A stretch of 64,000 nt of DNA from Branchiostoma lanceolatum (taxonomy: Eukaryota; Chordata; Leptocardii; Amphioxiformes; Branchiostomatidae), in the NCBI RefSeq assembly GCF_035083965.1, contig NC_089728.1:17175955-17239954 (forward strand), written 5' to 3'. Of this stretch, positions 11,166 through 22,214 are shown in pieces; the first letter of the stretch is position 1, and each line of letters begins with the position of its first letter. Below the pieces are notes generated by a model. That model had not been told where the DNA came from. It was given only the letters and a program-made list of their open reading frames with translations, and made no database searches. Both the position numbers and the translations under genes were made by a program.

Positions 11166-14150
11166 TATGTGTGTGTGTGTGTGTGTGTGTGCTTGTGTGT
11201 GTTTGCGTTTGTGTGTGTGTGTGTGCGTGCGTGTGTGTGTGTGTGTGTGTGTGTGTCTGTGTGTGTAGAAGGATCACACGGTCAGCACAACAATGGGCCT
11301 AAAATGTAGGGCGACCGGCTCATGTAACACTATTTTCGTGTCATTGTTAACCTTTCTGTTCTTTAGATATCACTTATGTCTGTGGGAATGTAACCATACG
11401 CCTGGGTATCGTGTGAAGGAAAGACTGAACCGACAACCAGCTTCTCTATAGACAGTTGTTTTAACTCGGAAACCATGCCACTTAACCACTCACACTTAAT
11501 CATTAAAAAGTATAAATTTGTCGTTAATGTGTGTATAAAGCACGAACTTTTCAGTAGAAATTTTGAATAAGCAACGTGGTTATGTTCAAAAGTGGTAAGA
11601 ACTTTTCAGACGTGACCCATTTGCGAAGAGACCACATATGCCTTGTCTGTGAGTTATGACTTCCCCGATTGGTTGGCCAAATTATATGTTACCCAAGCAC
11701 ACTCTCTGTCTCTGAATGGTTGCTGCCTGAGGCATTTGCTGCCATGTCAAGCGCCACTGCGTTCACACAATGAATTGTCTTCGGTGGAATTCCGGGTTAC
11801 TAGTATGTTGACCCATATAAAGCACTGGATACACATAGCCGAACATGGCTCCCGACCACTGACAGTGTAGCCAACCAAGTGAGTGGTAGGTGGAAGTCTG
11901 ACCAGTTTTTGGACAAGAGTCAAATTTGACTAAACTCACAACCACTAGCGAACCACCAAGCAAACCCCCGGCCAACCCATTCCAGGATGTTTTGAACGAT
12001 CGAAAGTGCAACCGACCACCTGCCGACCAAAGCCGATCTAGCTCCCAAACCACTCCCAAACTGGTTGGGGGAAGGTCGGGAGGCCATGTTCGGCTATGTG
12101 TAACCAGTAGTAGAAGGCAGACATTTAGCCTGGAAATCATACCCTCGGTGGCTCCCCGATATTTCTACGGCACTGTGATTGACCCCGCCCGCCCAGACAG
12201 CTTAGCCCGCACGGGGTGTTGTTTACGGCCTTGGAATTAGCAAGGACATGGAATTAGCAAAGTAGGGTGGCAGCGGAAGTAGGGTGGCAGCCAGAGGTAG
12301 AAAGGCCATCAGAAACTGACTGGGCCCGGTAAAACACCACTAAGCCGACCCCTAGAGACTGGGACCAGGCTAGCAGACATTGTGCAAACAAAATTTACAA
12401 AGGTGTAAAAAAACTTTCAGGTCCTCGTCAGTGGGAAGCTCATCACCGATAGCCATCAATTATTTATCAATTCTTCATGTAATGTCATAATGCGGTTAGA
12501 GTGCATAAATCATTAAGCCATTTCTTCTTCTTAATGCCCACAGTCAATTTGCTGACTGTCATGGCATATGATGTTTTGAGAGCGCAGCGGGCATTATGCG
12601 ACTGGTTGTGTTTCGATCCCCCCTAATTATTCTTATTCTTATCTATCAAGTAACGTCGACAAGTCCATAATCCAAAACTCATAGTCCAGATTTCGTGCCA
12701 TGGTCAGTCAACATGGTCAATCAACATGGTCAATCAACATGAAGAGTTATCTGTGGGTGGCAGAGGCACGTGACACGAAGGTGTCAAGTGTGTCTGCCTT
12801 TACCACCCCACTGAGAAGAACGTTCCAGTCCCTGATTGTTTTGGGAAGGTAGGATCCTGATCTGTATTGGGTTCTGGTATTAATAAGCTGAAACTGTTGA
12901 TTGTGGGTACGGCGCGGACGTGGCAGTAGTGTAATCAATTTACTCTTAATGATGGGGCATCTCATCATGTCATGTTGAATCTTGTACAGTGCTGTTAAGC
13001 GTGCTGACCTTCTACGTTCCTCCAACGATTTCCACCCTAATGAACTCAACATCTACTCACACTAGATGTGTTGTGGTAGCGGCCGAGTACGTACCTCGCT
13101 GCCCGTCTCTGTACTGCTTCCAGTTTGACGATGTTTTTCCTGGTGTGGGGGTCCCATACTATGGCTGAGTATTCAAGGAGGGGCCTCACAAATGCCTTAT
13201 ATGCCTTCTCCTTTATGCTTGGTGAGCTTACCTTGAGGTTGCGCTTTAATAGGAAGCCAAGAACTCTGTTGGCCTTGTTGGTGACATTGTTGATGTGCGT
13301 ATCCCAGGCCATGTCCCGGCTCAACGTAACACCCAAGTAATTAACTGTACTAACGGTGTCCAAAGTATGTCCGTGTAGCACGTAGGAGCTCACAAGAGAA
13401 TTCCCACTCCTTGTAACTTAACTGACATCGACACGCGTTCATCATTTCCGTCCTTCCCTAATTTCTACTCTGTAGAATGTGGTGGGTTCTATTCTAAATC
13501 TCAAAGCAGATCTCTTGGTGGGCAAGACAGTATCCACTGCTGGCTTAAGCAGTCCACGGTTGGCAAAACAATATTCAAGGGTCTAAACAGTGATTATCCC
13601 TGGCAAAAGTTTACTCTACGTGGATACAGTCTTGCAAACCGGAAGATCTGCTTGAAGATTAGTGGGTTTAGCTCCGGGCCTCATGGAAACTAAGCCATTA
13701 GAAAACATATGATAGTACATATATAGAGTAACGCAGAATAAAAGCTGAGCTAATATCGTATTGAAAACCGTCATATTCAATATGATGTTGTCATGCCCTA
13801 TTCATATATCCACCTATGTAGGCCAATTTATATACAACTCTATGCAAAAACGAGACATTATTTTACATTCCTGACACAGAATACTATCATCGTCACTATT
13901 ACATTGTATACTGTTTTATCCATTAAAATGCATATTAGATCGATTGTTACTCATGTTGTAAATGAGTTCTCTGAAAATGCTAAATATTAGATAATGGTCG
14001 ATTGTTATGTATTTTTATGAATTCTTGCCATACTTTGTACTATGTACAATTGTCGTGCAAATAAAGTTCTTCTTCTTCTATAAATGTGTGTTAGTGTGTG
14101 TATGTTTGTATTTACGTGTGTGTGCATGTGTGTGCGTGTGTGTGTGTGTG

Positions 14151-14191
<41 letters not shown>

Positions 14192-17100
14192 ATCTCTATG
14201 CGTGTACATGTTTGCTCTCTCTCTCGCCCGCTCGCTCTCTCTCGGAGTCTCTCTCTCTCTGTTTAAGTGTGTTGTTTGTGTCACTGCTACTGATGGGATG
14301 TCCAATGCTTGTCCCTTTCTAGCTCGAAAGCCCGCAAAGTTAGATACAGGCGTAGCAACAGCAGATGCAGCAACAGTATCTATGTCCTTCCAGATTGTCC
14401 TGTGGGGCCGGGACGAAGAAAAATTGTCCTCAGTCCAAAAGGAAGTCGAAGAAAGCGGAAAGGCTCGGTGTCATTTCTACAGGTGTGACGTTGGAGATCG
14501 AGAACAGGTGTACAGAACTATTCAAAAGGTACTTCATGATATGACGGCTCTCCCGATTCCGATAAAAGATTAGACTTGCCTCAAGTTGCCTGTGATACAG
14601 TTACCTAGTATTATGCTACGATCATAAGAAAGACAATACAAGAAAGGGGCCCCGTCGGCTAGTTTACGGGCTACGTTTTTGCACTTTCGGGCCTTCACCC
14701 CCTACGTGGTCCCGTGGGACACCCTGCGGCTATCCGGCTAATTTTGAGCATGGTTGGGCCCCCTGATTTAAAAAAAAAACAGGTAGTTAAAATCAGCTCA
14801 GGACCCGGCGGCAAATAGACGCCGTAAGCTAATTGTGAAAACACAGAGATGTGTTTCCCCGGTATCAGGCCGTCCATCGTAGTTCTTTGAATAACCGACT
14901 GCAGCCAGCACAATTATGTAGATAACGGTCTGTTTTTGATGGTTGTTTTTCAGGTACAGGAGGATGTTGGCGCGATCACGATTCTGGTGAACAACGCGGG
15001 CGTCGTGCACGGCGGAACACTGCTGGAAATGAAGGACGACAACATCGAGGACACATTTCGCGTCAACACCTTGTCACACTTCTGGGTATGTTTAACAAAT
15101 CGTGCCATACTTACAATTTGTCCTGTAACATGTATATGAGAAACTGTGTTTGGTGCCAATGATTACTGGAAATCTATTTCTATTATTGAGTTACTACACT
15201 TAACGACGAGTTGATTTTTGTTAGTTTGACAATGTGCAAAGATAGAACACCATGTAAAAGATTGCACTTGGGACCCAGTCCTACTCGCGAATCATTATTA
15301 GCTTCTGTACTCGAGTAAGAGGAGCTAATTGACTCAATGACATCAAATTTGTCTTATTTTTGTTTCCTTTTGGGGGATCTAAAATTGTTTTCACTTTATT
15401 TTCATAGTTAGTGGTTAACAACCTGCTGAATTATACATCTTACTCAGTGTCACTGTTGAAAAGTAGTGGATATTGCCTGAAACATCTGACCGTTTCCAAA
15501 ATCTATCCAGTTGCTTGGGTAATTGTCATTTGGCTTATGGTATAAGCGATTTCACACTTCCGAGTACGCATACGCGGCGACAGGAACTGTGGGTGATATA
15601 TCAAAGGTGAATGCCGCTGAGACGTAAACAAAACACGTCTGGACATTCTTATGCAAATTAAGATAATGGTCGAATTTACAAGACATGGGCCTTACCTTTG
15701 GTATATTACCCACAATCCCTATCGCCGCGCATACGTACTCAGAAGTGTGAACGATTTTATAACTTGGATGTCTAACCTCATCAACGATGTGAAAGTTATT
15801 AATTGTAACATATGTTCCCTTCATTGTGTTCGTTCCAGACTACGAAATCTGTTCTTCCATCCATGCTGGCAAACGGTCGCGGCCACGTGGTCGGTATAGC
15901 CTCGACATTGGGCCTGTTCCCGCTACCTGGGGTTTCAGACTACGTCGCGTCCAAGTTCTCCGTGGTCGGGTTCTATGAGTCGCTGGCGGCGGAGCTGAGA
16001 GAACAAGGCCACCGTGACGTCAGCGTGACGTGTATGTGTCCCGGACACACCACTACGGACATGTTTAAGGACCTCACAACACAGTATGGATATGTCTTCT
16101 TTATTTTGCCACCACGAACACAATATATTTATCTTTTTACTTATTTATTGAACTTCTCCATAAAATGGATGGCGTGACGAAATAGGTGTATCCCAGCAGG
16201 GGTCTCCTTTTGAAGGCCGCCATGTCTTATATCTGGACCCGGCCTTAGTTTCTCTGTTTGTAAATAGTGCTGCCGCCATACAAATATACATGTCATATAG
16301 ATGTATGGAAGGGGGTGTCCCTGTGGTGTAGTGGTCTGCGCCATCTGCCTCTCACCACATCTGGTTCAAATTACTTGTACCAGAAGGACTGGGGTTCAAG
16401 CCCCAGGTAGGACACCTCTGGACAAGAGGCGCATTGAGTCATACCAAAGACTTTATACAAAATGGTACATACTTCTGAAACAGTATGGAAGTTAAACACA
16501 CTTCACTGCCAGTGGAGTGGACTAGCCCCCTGCTACAGTGATTGCACCACAGTGTGGTCCAGGGCTATGAAATAATGGTGTGGAAGGATTTTAACTGAAT
16601 TGAAGTTCTCCATAAAAATGGATGGCGTGACGAAATAGGTGTATCCCCGCAGGGGTCACCTTTTGAAGGCCGCCATGTCTTATATCTGGACCTTAATTTC
16701 TCTGTTTGTAAATAGTGCTGCCGCCATAAAGATATACATATAGATGTATGAAATATTGTCATACCGCATGTACCTATACTATTGTTACACCGGTCTCTTT
16801 ATACACTGTACGGCTAATCTCCAAATGGACTGGCTCAGTGATGTTTTACCGACCGAAACTCTCCCATAAAGCATTTGGTCTTTTTCTATCAGCCTTTCTT
16901 TCCAGAAAGCCTTTCTAATTATGATTGCGCAGTAACCAACATTGTAAAAATTATCGGCGTGGGCTAATGATGGCCGGGCGGCCGGCACTCAACACTCCCA
17001 GCACCGAAGAGTTATCGAGTATCTCCCGGTGGTATGATTACCAGGTGACCGACCAAATTGTTCTTTGTGTCGTGGCGGACATCCAAAAACGCTAACGGTT

Positions 17101-17689
17101 GTTAATGTGACGCATTGCTGAATCTAACCTTCTGTTTTCTTTTTTTACAACCCAGGCCATTTTCACTGACCCCTCAGCAAGTCGCTGAGCAGACAATTGA
17201 AGCTGTAAAAACCAACCGACGGCGGGTTATTCTTCCCCGTATCATGCATCTAACCTGGATAATCAATAGGTTAGTATTAAACATGAATAGTCAAAGTGTC
17301 TGATACGGGTTACTGTATTTGACTTACATTTACATTTTGTATACATGTATACCCGTCGTAAACAGTGCATGCTTGTATGTGCGTGTGTGTGTCTGTGCAT
17401 AATTTTGTACTTATGCGTATGCATGTGTATGTTTATGTGTGTGTGTGTGTGTGTCTGTGTGTGTCTGTGTGTGTGTCTGTGTGTGTGTGTGTGTGTCTGT
17501 GTGTGTCTGTGTGTGTGTCTGTGTGTGTGTGTGTGTGTGTAATGCGAGTACGTGCGTAAAATACTGTAATACTAAAGACCTACAATGTATTCTTCATTTT
17601 TCAGCTGGCTACCGGGATCGTGGATGCTAAACGTTCTTTATGTTACCGGAGCGATGAAAGACATGGAGAACTTCTGTGCAAAACGATGA
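10837..17689 (+). CDS. SDR16C-family short-chain dehydrogenase/reductase (HSD17B11 / retinol dehydrogenase-like), 6 exons
   Basis: Coding exons 10837-11064, 14394-14528, 14954-15085, 15839-16083, 17156-17269 and 17605-17689 join in phase to 312 aa. Seen: hydrophobic N-terminal anchor (about residues 17-36), basic RRKSVSGE linker, cofactor motif TGASRGIG (55-62), NNAG (134-137), catalytic Ser187 and YVASK (Tyr200, Lys204), then PGHTTTDMF. Known: SDR16C enzymes (HSD17B11/13, RDHE2) use NAD(P) to interconvert steroid or retinoid alcohols and ketones/aldehydes at ER and lipid-droplet membranes; the RRKSV-x-GE-x-VLITGA start and ILVNNAGVV block match that family best. Start: first ATG before the hydrophobic anchor, preceded by AATA. 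The exon 4 donor (CA|gtatgg) is weaker than the others but keeps the frame. Inference: ER/lipid-droplet oxidoreductase; exact substrate unknown. Introns carry long GT tracts and other repeats. A broken copy of the last exon lies near 25.5 kb. Confidence 0.9.
11091..11268. repeat. long (GT)n microsatellite at the start of SDR intron 1
   Basis: About 175 bases of GT with a few interruptions, starting only about 26 nt after the exon 1 donor. Confidence 0.95.
12740..13400 (-). pseudogene. non-LTR retrotransposon reverse transcriptase C-terminus, frameshifted (in SDR intron 1)
   Basis: Two adjacent minus-strand frames. The first (to about 13046) has [41 protein letters not shown] and [19 protein letters not shown]; the second continues [25 protein letters not shown], then [22 protein letters not shown] to a stop at 12747. 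This is the thumb and C-terminal region of a LINE reverse transcriptase with a frameshift near 13046. Confidence 0.85.
13980..14081 (+). mobile_element. probable LINE 3' tail
   Basis: The sequence ends tgcaaataaagttcttcttcttct, the AATAAAG-plus-short-repeat finish seen on LINE 3' ends. Nothing coding was recognised to its left. Confidence 0.35.
14090..14262. repeat. (GT)n then (CT)n microsatellites
   Basis: GT tract to about 14190, then CT-rich ctctctctcgcccgctcgct, about 130 bases before SDR exon 2. Confidence 0.9.
14640..14890 (-). mobile_element. interspersed repeat, copy 2 (in SDR intron 2)
   Basis: Reverse-oriented relative of 8000-8330 (cccggcggcaaatagacgcc and gccccgtcgg blocks). Ends about 65 bases before SDR exon 3. 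Confidence 0.6.
16158..16310. repeat. direct repeat, left copy (about 150 bp)
   Basis: Contains aaaatggatggcgtgacgaa, aaggccgccatgtcttata and aatagtgctgccgccat; near-identical to 16607-16752. Lies in SDR intron 4. Confidence 0.85.
16317..16416 (+). mobile_element. tRNA-like SINE head between the direct repeats
   Basis: gtgtccctgtggtgtagtgg (A-box-like) at the 5' side and actggggttcaagccccag (T-arm and B box) at the 3' side; the ends gtgtcc/ggacac can pair as an acceptor stem. The ctctcacc anticodon-loop region resembles tRNA-Glu(CTC). A hairpin insert makes it about 96 nt, too long for a normal tRNA, so a SINE or decayed tRNA is more likely. Confidence 0.55.
16607..16752. repeat. direct repeat, right copy (about 150 bp)
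   Basis: Same sequence and orientation as 16158-16310, with a few substitutions and a short deletion. Confidence 0.85.
17377..17541. repeat. (GT)n-rich tract in SDR intron 5
   Basis: GT and GTCT dinucleotides; it ends about 60 nt before the final exon. The paralogous tract is at 25430-25480. Confidence 0.9.
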
Positions 17690-17707
17690 CGTCATGGTCT
17701 ACGGCAT

Positions 17708-17922
17708 GACACTGCTCTACACGTGGTGTAGCTTACATACTCTACGCGTTGTGTAGCTGGCATACGGTACTCTACACGCTGTGTAGCTGACATACTCTAC
17801 ACGTGGTGTAGCTGACATATTCTACACGTGGTGTAGCTGACATACTCTACACGTGGTGTAGCTGACATACTCTACACGTGATGTAGCTGACATACTCCAC
17901 ACGTGGTGTAGCTGACGTAAGC
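17708..17922. repeat. 25-bp minisatellite after the SDR stop
   Basis: Roughly eight copies of a unit containing ctacacgtggtgtag, separated by ctgacata. It begins about 20 bases after the stop codon, inside the predicted 3' UTR. Confidence 0.9.
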
Positions 17923-18164
17923 AAGCAGGTGGAGGGTCGTAGGGAAACGGTGGGTCATTCACCCGAGAGGGCCACAAAAGCGCCACCTATCCTTACAAGT
18001 CCCAACCTTAGAATTAAGACCTTCAGTGGCTTGAATCAGATGTAATTTGTACAAATTTTTCCACGTCGAAGACACACGCTGACCTTACTCATCACGCCAA
18101 ACTATTTCATGAAGTCGTCAGCACGAAATTTTCAGGACTATGGCATCAATCAATCAACGATTGA

Positions 18165-18170
18165 AATAAA
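18165..18170 (+). terminator. probable polyadenylation signal of the SDR gene
   Basis: AATAAA about 475 bases after the SDR stop codon, beyond the 25-bp minisatellite, which would then lie in the 3' UTR. Position-based call. Confidence 0.4.
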
Positions 18171-18784
18171 AGCAGATACTGCACCTTGTACAAAAGTTGT
18201 GACGAACCTGAAGACGATATTCAGTTAAAAGCAGCTGATGCCTTACGCCACAGTTCTCTGCCTTATATTGTCAAACTCTTAAACAACAAAGTGTATTAGC
18301 GGAAATTTTATGTATAATGATGATTTTAATGTACAGTGTGAAATGATTTTTGTATTATATTATGTATGGGAAATAATGTACTGAATTTTGCCATTCAGCC
18401 CTTTTTGGCTGCAAAGAGAGTCACTCAATAAAACAGTCATATTACGGGTAACTGTGGCACCGAGGGCTGGGTGGAATAGTCCACTCCTACTATGCTGCAG
18501 GGGAAGTTGAGAGTGATTGGTTTCACGGACAATATATATGACAACAATGCAAGATAAGAGATAAGAGATTGGAAGAGGTGCATGTGTATATTGTTTCACG
18601 GAGAGAAAGAAAGGAGACTTGGATGGTGAAGCAACTCTAGTATCAAAACAAATACGTATACTGAAAACTTTGGTGTGTGAGAGTCCAGATATCGATGCAG
18701 TAATCAGTGACGAGAGGAGACAATAGTCCTTTCTCACGCGGCGGACATGATAGAATGAAAACGAGGCCTTTGTGGCAAACATTA

Positions 18785-18950
18785 GACCGATCCAAAATGT
18801 CAATCACAATTAGCAGTTTAGCCAATGATTACCTGATGATTAGACAATCGACCAATGAGGAAGTGGCTGCATGACTGTCAATTATGTGCATTTCTACGTT
18901 GTTGTTTTTTGCGGGGACTATGGGATCGGTCAACGAAGCTCTAAATTGCT
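18785..18950 (-). mobile_element. interspersed repeat family R, partial copy
   Basis: Shares tcacaattagc, ccaatgagg and gggatcggtc blocks with the copy at 20095-20425. Confidence 0.5.
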
Positions 18951-20094
18951 CCATTTTTTTGTGTGCATTACATTAGTTATAATATTGATACTTGGATATC
19001 ATGTTTTTAAACTTAATGTGATTTAGAGGAAAACTAAATCTGTATTTTTGCTTCTTTGCCTCATTGGCCTCGCCTTCATTCTATCATGTCCGCCGCGTAA
19101 GAAAGGTGACTGTATAGATGTGTGGCTGAATGCGGGTCTATTCGGAGAACCAAGCTGGACGTAAATAACATACAAAAAACTCCTACGTGATCTACTATTA
19201 TCACATAGTGATATCTAAGGGTGCAGGTGTTATCGAAGCTATTACGTGATACTTCCCAAGGTAAGTCTGTTTTTTGTATTGGTTAATGCCACTTTTTGTG
19301 GAGTGAGCTCTCCATGTATAACTTCAGCTGCAGGTGTCATCTAAGCTATTACGTGATAATTCCCCGGGTAAATCTGACAGGTGCGTCCTTAACTGTTGTC
19401 TAGATAATAGAGATAAATCCCAGGTAAGTGTGATAATGGTTGCCTAAAATATCACATGCCCAAAGAAACCATTACCAGACTCACCTGGCATTTATCGCCA
19501 TTGTACGGTAAATCCAACTTTTCCTGTAGTACCGATTGAAACAGATGGCTGTATACATCTCTTGCTAATGCCAACATTATTCTGGATTCTGTTAAAATAA
19601 TGATGATCCACTGTATTCTGCAGCTCAGGTAGTTTTAGAAACAACCTCTGGCTGCATTCAGTCCTTCTTCATTTCTTTTTTCCTGCAAGCTGCCGTAGCT
19701 CTCTGAGGTTCTTTGCAGTTTTTAGGTTTCCCATTCCTTTGTTTTTGAGGTCTGTCCTCAGGACACTCACGTAATAGGTTTGTGCAATGTCTTCCTTTCC
19801 TGGCCTTGTATTTGTTGCACCCCTCTGTGGCAAATTCTAGTGCCTAGTTCTTTGTTAAAATGGATGGGTTGAAAACTACTCAAGTGAGCATGAAAGGGGA
19901 ATGTGAAAATCACCACATATTTGTGCACACTTTACTGTTCTTAAAGGCATCCATAGCATTTTCTGAGGCTTGAAATTTGTATTAGAAACTCCAAATTCTA
20001 GTCATTCCTACATGTAGTAAGTTTCCATAACACTATTCCAATACATATCGACATTAAAGGAGCAAAGATACGATGTCGTTGTGTGGTGAGAACT

Positions 20095-20425
20095 GATAGA
20101 AAATTCAAGCCCTAATAGACTGATCCTGACTGTCCATCACAATTAGCGGTTCGACCAATGAGAGAGTGACTGCATGTCCGTTTCTATTTATGCATTTTTA
20201 TGTTTTGATTTTGCCTTTCTACGTTTTGACGGAGGCGGGCGGAGCTATGGTATCGGTCTATTTACACTAGGCGTGTGAAACTAAAAGATCACCATGTAGC
20301 TTATATTTGTGCCACTTTTGAGCACTTTGATAAGAAATCCACAAACAGTGGTATTAAATGTCAATTTCATAAAGATTACAGCAACTAGAATATTTCTAAA
20401 TAAGGCTCTGGGGGCCTTTTAATGA
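20095..20425 (-). mobile_element. interspersed repeat family R
   Basis: Reverse complement of 24846-25170: blocks such as gatcaccatgtagctta, ccatcacaattagcggtt and attaaatgtcaatttcataa match. Non-coding. Confidence 0.75.
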
Positions 20426-20429
20426 GTCT

Positions 20430-22214
20430 CAAACTCCAGAGAGGTTATTTTCCCACAGATGGTAATTTTAGGAAATGAAAATGAATACTTTTTACAGTAT
20501 ACGATTAAGTATCATTGGTTTATTCATTTCAATTCACTCACAATACAATACAGTAAAATCGTACACTGCCATTCACTTCGCAGCCTTATGTCGGCTGAAT
20601 TATGTGAAAAAGCATGTTACAAACAATGACAATAAAACTATTTACCTTTACCCTAATAAAATTCTTCTAATAATTCTTTTTTTTTAGACCAACTATATGG
20701 GGTTGTTTAAGAGGTGGGTAAGGTACGGTAATGTGCTTTTGTTGTATCTTTCAGTGCGCGCTGGCAATCGGTCAAGTTTTGCTTGTTGTCTCGTTGTCCT
20801 CCGCTGATCTCCCCCCTGGTTTGTGGCAGCCAGTGTCGGTACATGGTAGAAGTATGAATGTTCTTTGCAAGAGCGTTCCCACTAGTCCCCTTTTTACAAA
20901 ACAGACCAAACGGAATTCTGTTAAAAGTCGGCTGATGATGTATTCATTGATACATAATCTAGTGAGAAATAACACTCCCTTCTGGAGTTTACGACTCCTT
21001 ACAACAGACCAGCGGGTTCAGTTGGAACATTTTTGAACTTATCCAAAAAGCTTCGTCCTCAATATGAGATCTTTACCTTTAGTGGTATTTGATTAAATGG
21101 GCCCGAAGCAATATTAGCGCCCAAAAGTGTAAATAGAAAAATGCTAACATCTTTATGGTACTGAAATTTACCAACACTGTCTAAGCTCGTAATAACTTCA
21201 AACTTTGAGCATTTAAAACCGCGCAAAAACGTGCCGTACTATGATCCCCGTGATTTCACGAGTCTACAAAAACCCCAGCGACGACTTTCAGTGAGTTCTC
21301 ACATCACAACGATGTCACATTTCTGCATCATGGACGTCACTATACATTGTGATAGTGTTGTTTGAGCTAATCATGTATAGAAATGATTACATAGGTCGAC
21401 TTTCCTATTTTCGGGCCCTAATATTGCTTGAGTTTCCTTTTAAGGGGGCTACCAAACTGTCGGACGCAGTAATAGCTTTGAGTCTCAATCATGCTCTTCA
21501 GAAAACAGTGCGAAGGTCAACTTAGTCCCTATTGTGATCGTTTGCCACGTAAGATATGGGTCATGGGTAGGAATTACTTCATTTAAACTAAAAGATCATA
21601 CTTCAGTCGAAAGGATGACGTCGTGATCTTTTTATTTATTTCTATACCCATCAATCGAGTTAGTATCTACGATGAAAATGAGTAACAACATATATTTGAA
21701 CATCACAGAAAAGAAGTACTTGGCACCTTTTTGTTCCAATCCAGGCTAAGGTATACAAGTACAACGCGTTTGTATCAAACATTATTTTCCGAATATCAAA
21801 CAAATAAACATGACAATCTGAGGTACTCATATGTTGTCAAACAGCGGTCAACACAACATGACATATTAAAAACTGCATAAGCGTCCAAAGCCACATGTCT
21901 TCTTCAGTTATGAAGATATTAGGACAATGTCAAACTAGTTGCCTGGATCTAGGAATTACTCTATTTTAAACAATACTCCATGATACACCAATTTGTATAA
22001 TTTCATATTCAAAAAACATCTATTTCACACAATTGTATACATACATGTTATTGAAGGTTAGCAATCCAGGTTATAAAATACGGCAAATGACTGATACTCA
22101 AACAACTGGATAGAATTTGGAAAGAGTCACAACATTTCTACAGCAATCTTACAACAAAACCGATTCTTTTTAAAGATCAGTTTACCTTGCTCACTCGAGG
22201 TCTCCCCCGTTACT
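20430..22214. other. no gene recognised
   Basis: A 101-codon open frame at 20731-21036 (+) follows an AG acceptor-like site but resembles no family I know. The rest is AT-rich and without clear repeats, except the facing words gggcccgaagcaatatta (about 21099) and cgggccctaatattgctt (about 21413). Confidence 0.4.

Noticed and set aside
10777-11309. Long open frames full of CVCVCV or THTHTH
   Set aside because: They are translations of the (GT)n tract after SDR exon 1; the exon ends at the donor at 11064.
16317-16416. Functional tRNA-Glu gene
   Set aside because: About 20 nt too long, imperfect acceptor stem and embedded in repeats.
18360-18803. 147-codon open frame on the minus strand
   Set aside because: It lies in the repeat block that is duplicated at 26700-26935, where the frame is not kept; no family resemblance.
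20731-21036. 101-codon frame with an acceptor-like site before it
   Set aside because: No recognisable domain, no partner exon and no donor; kept only as a note on the intergenic region.
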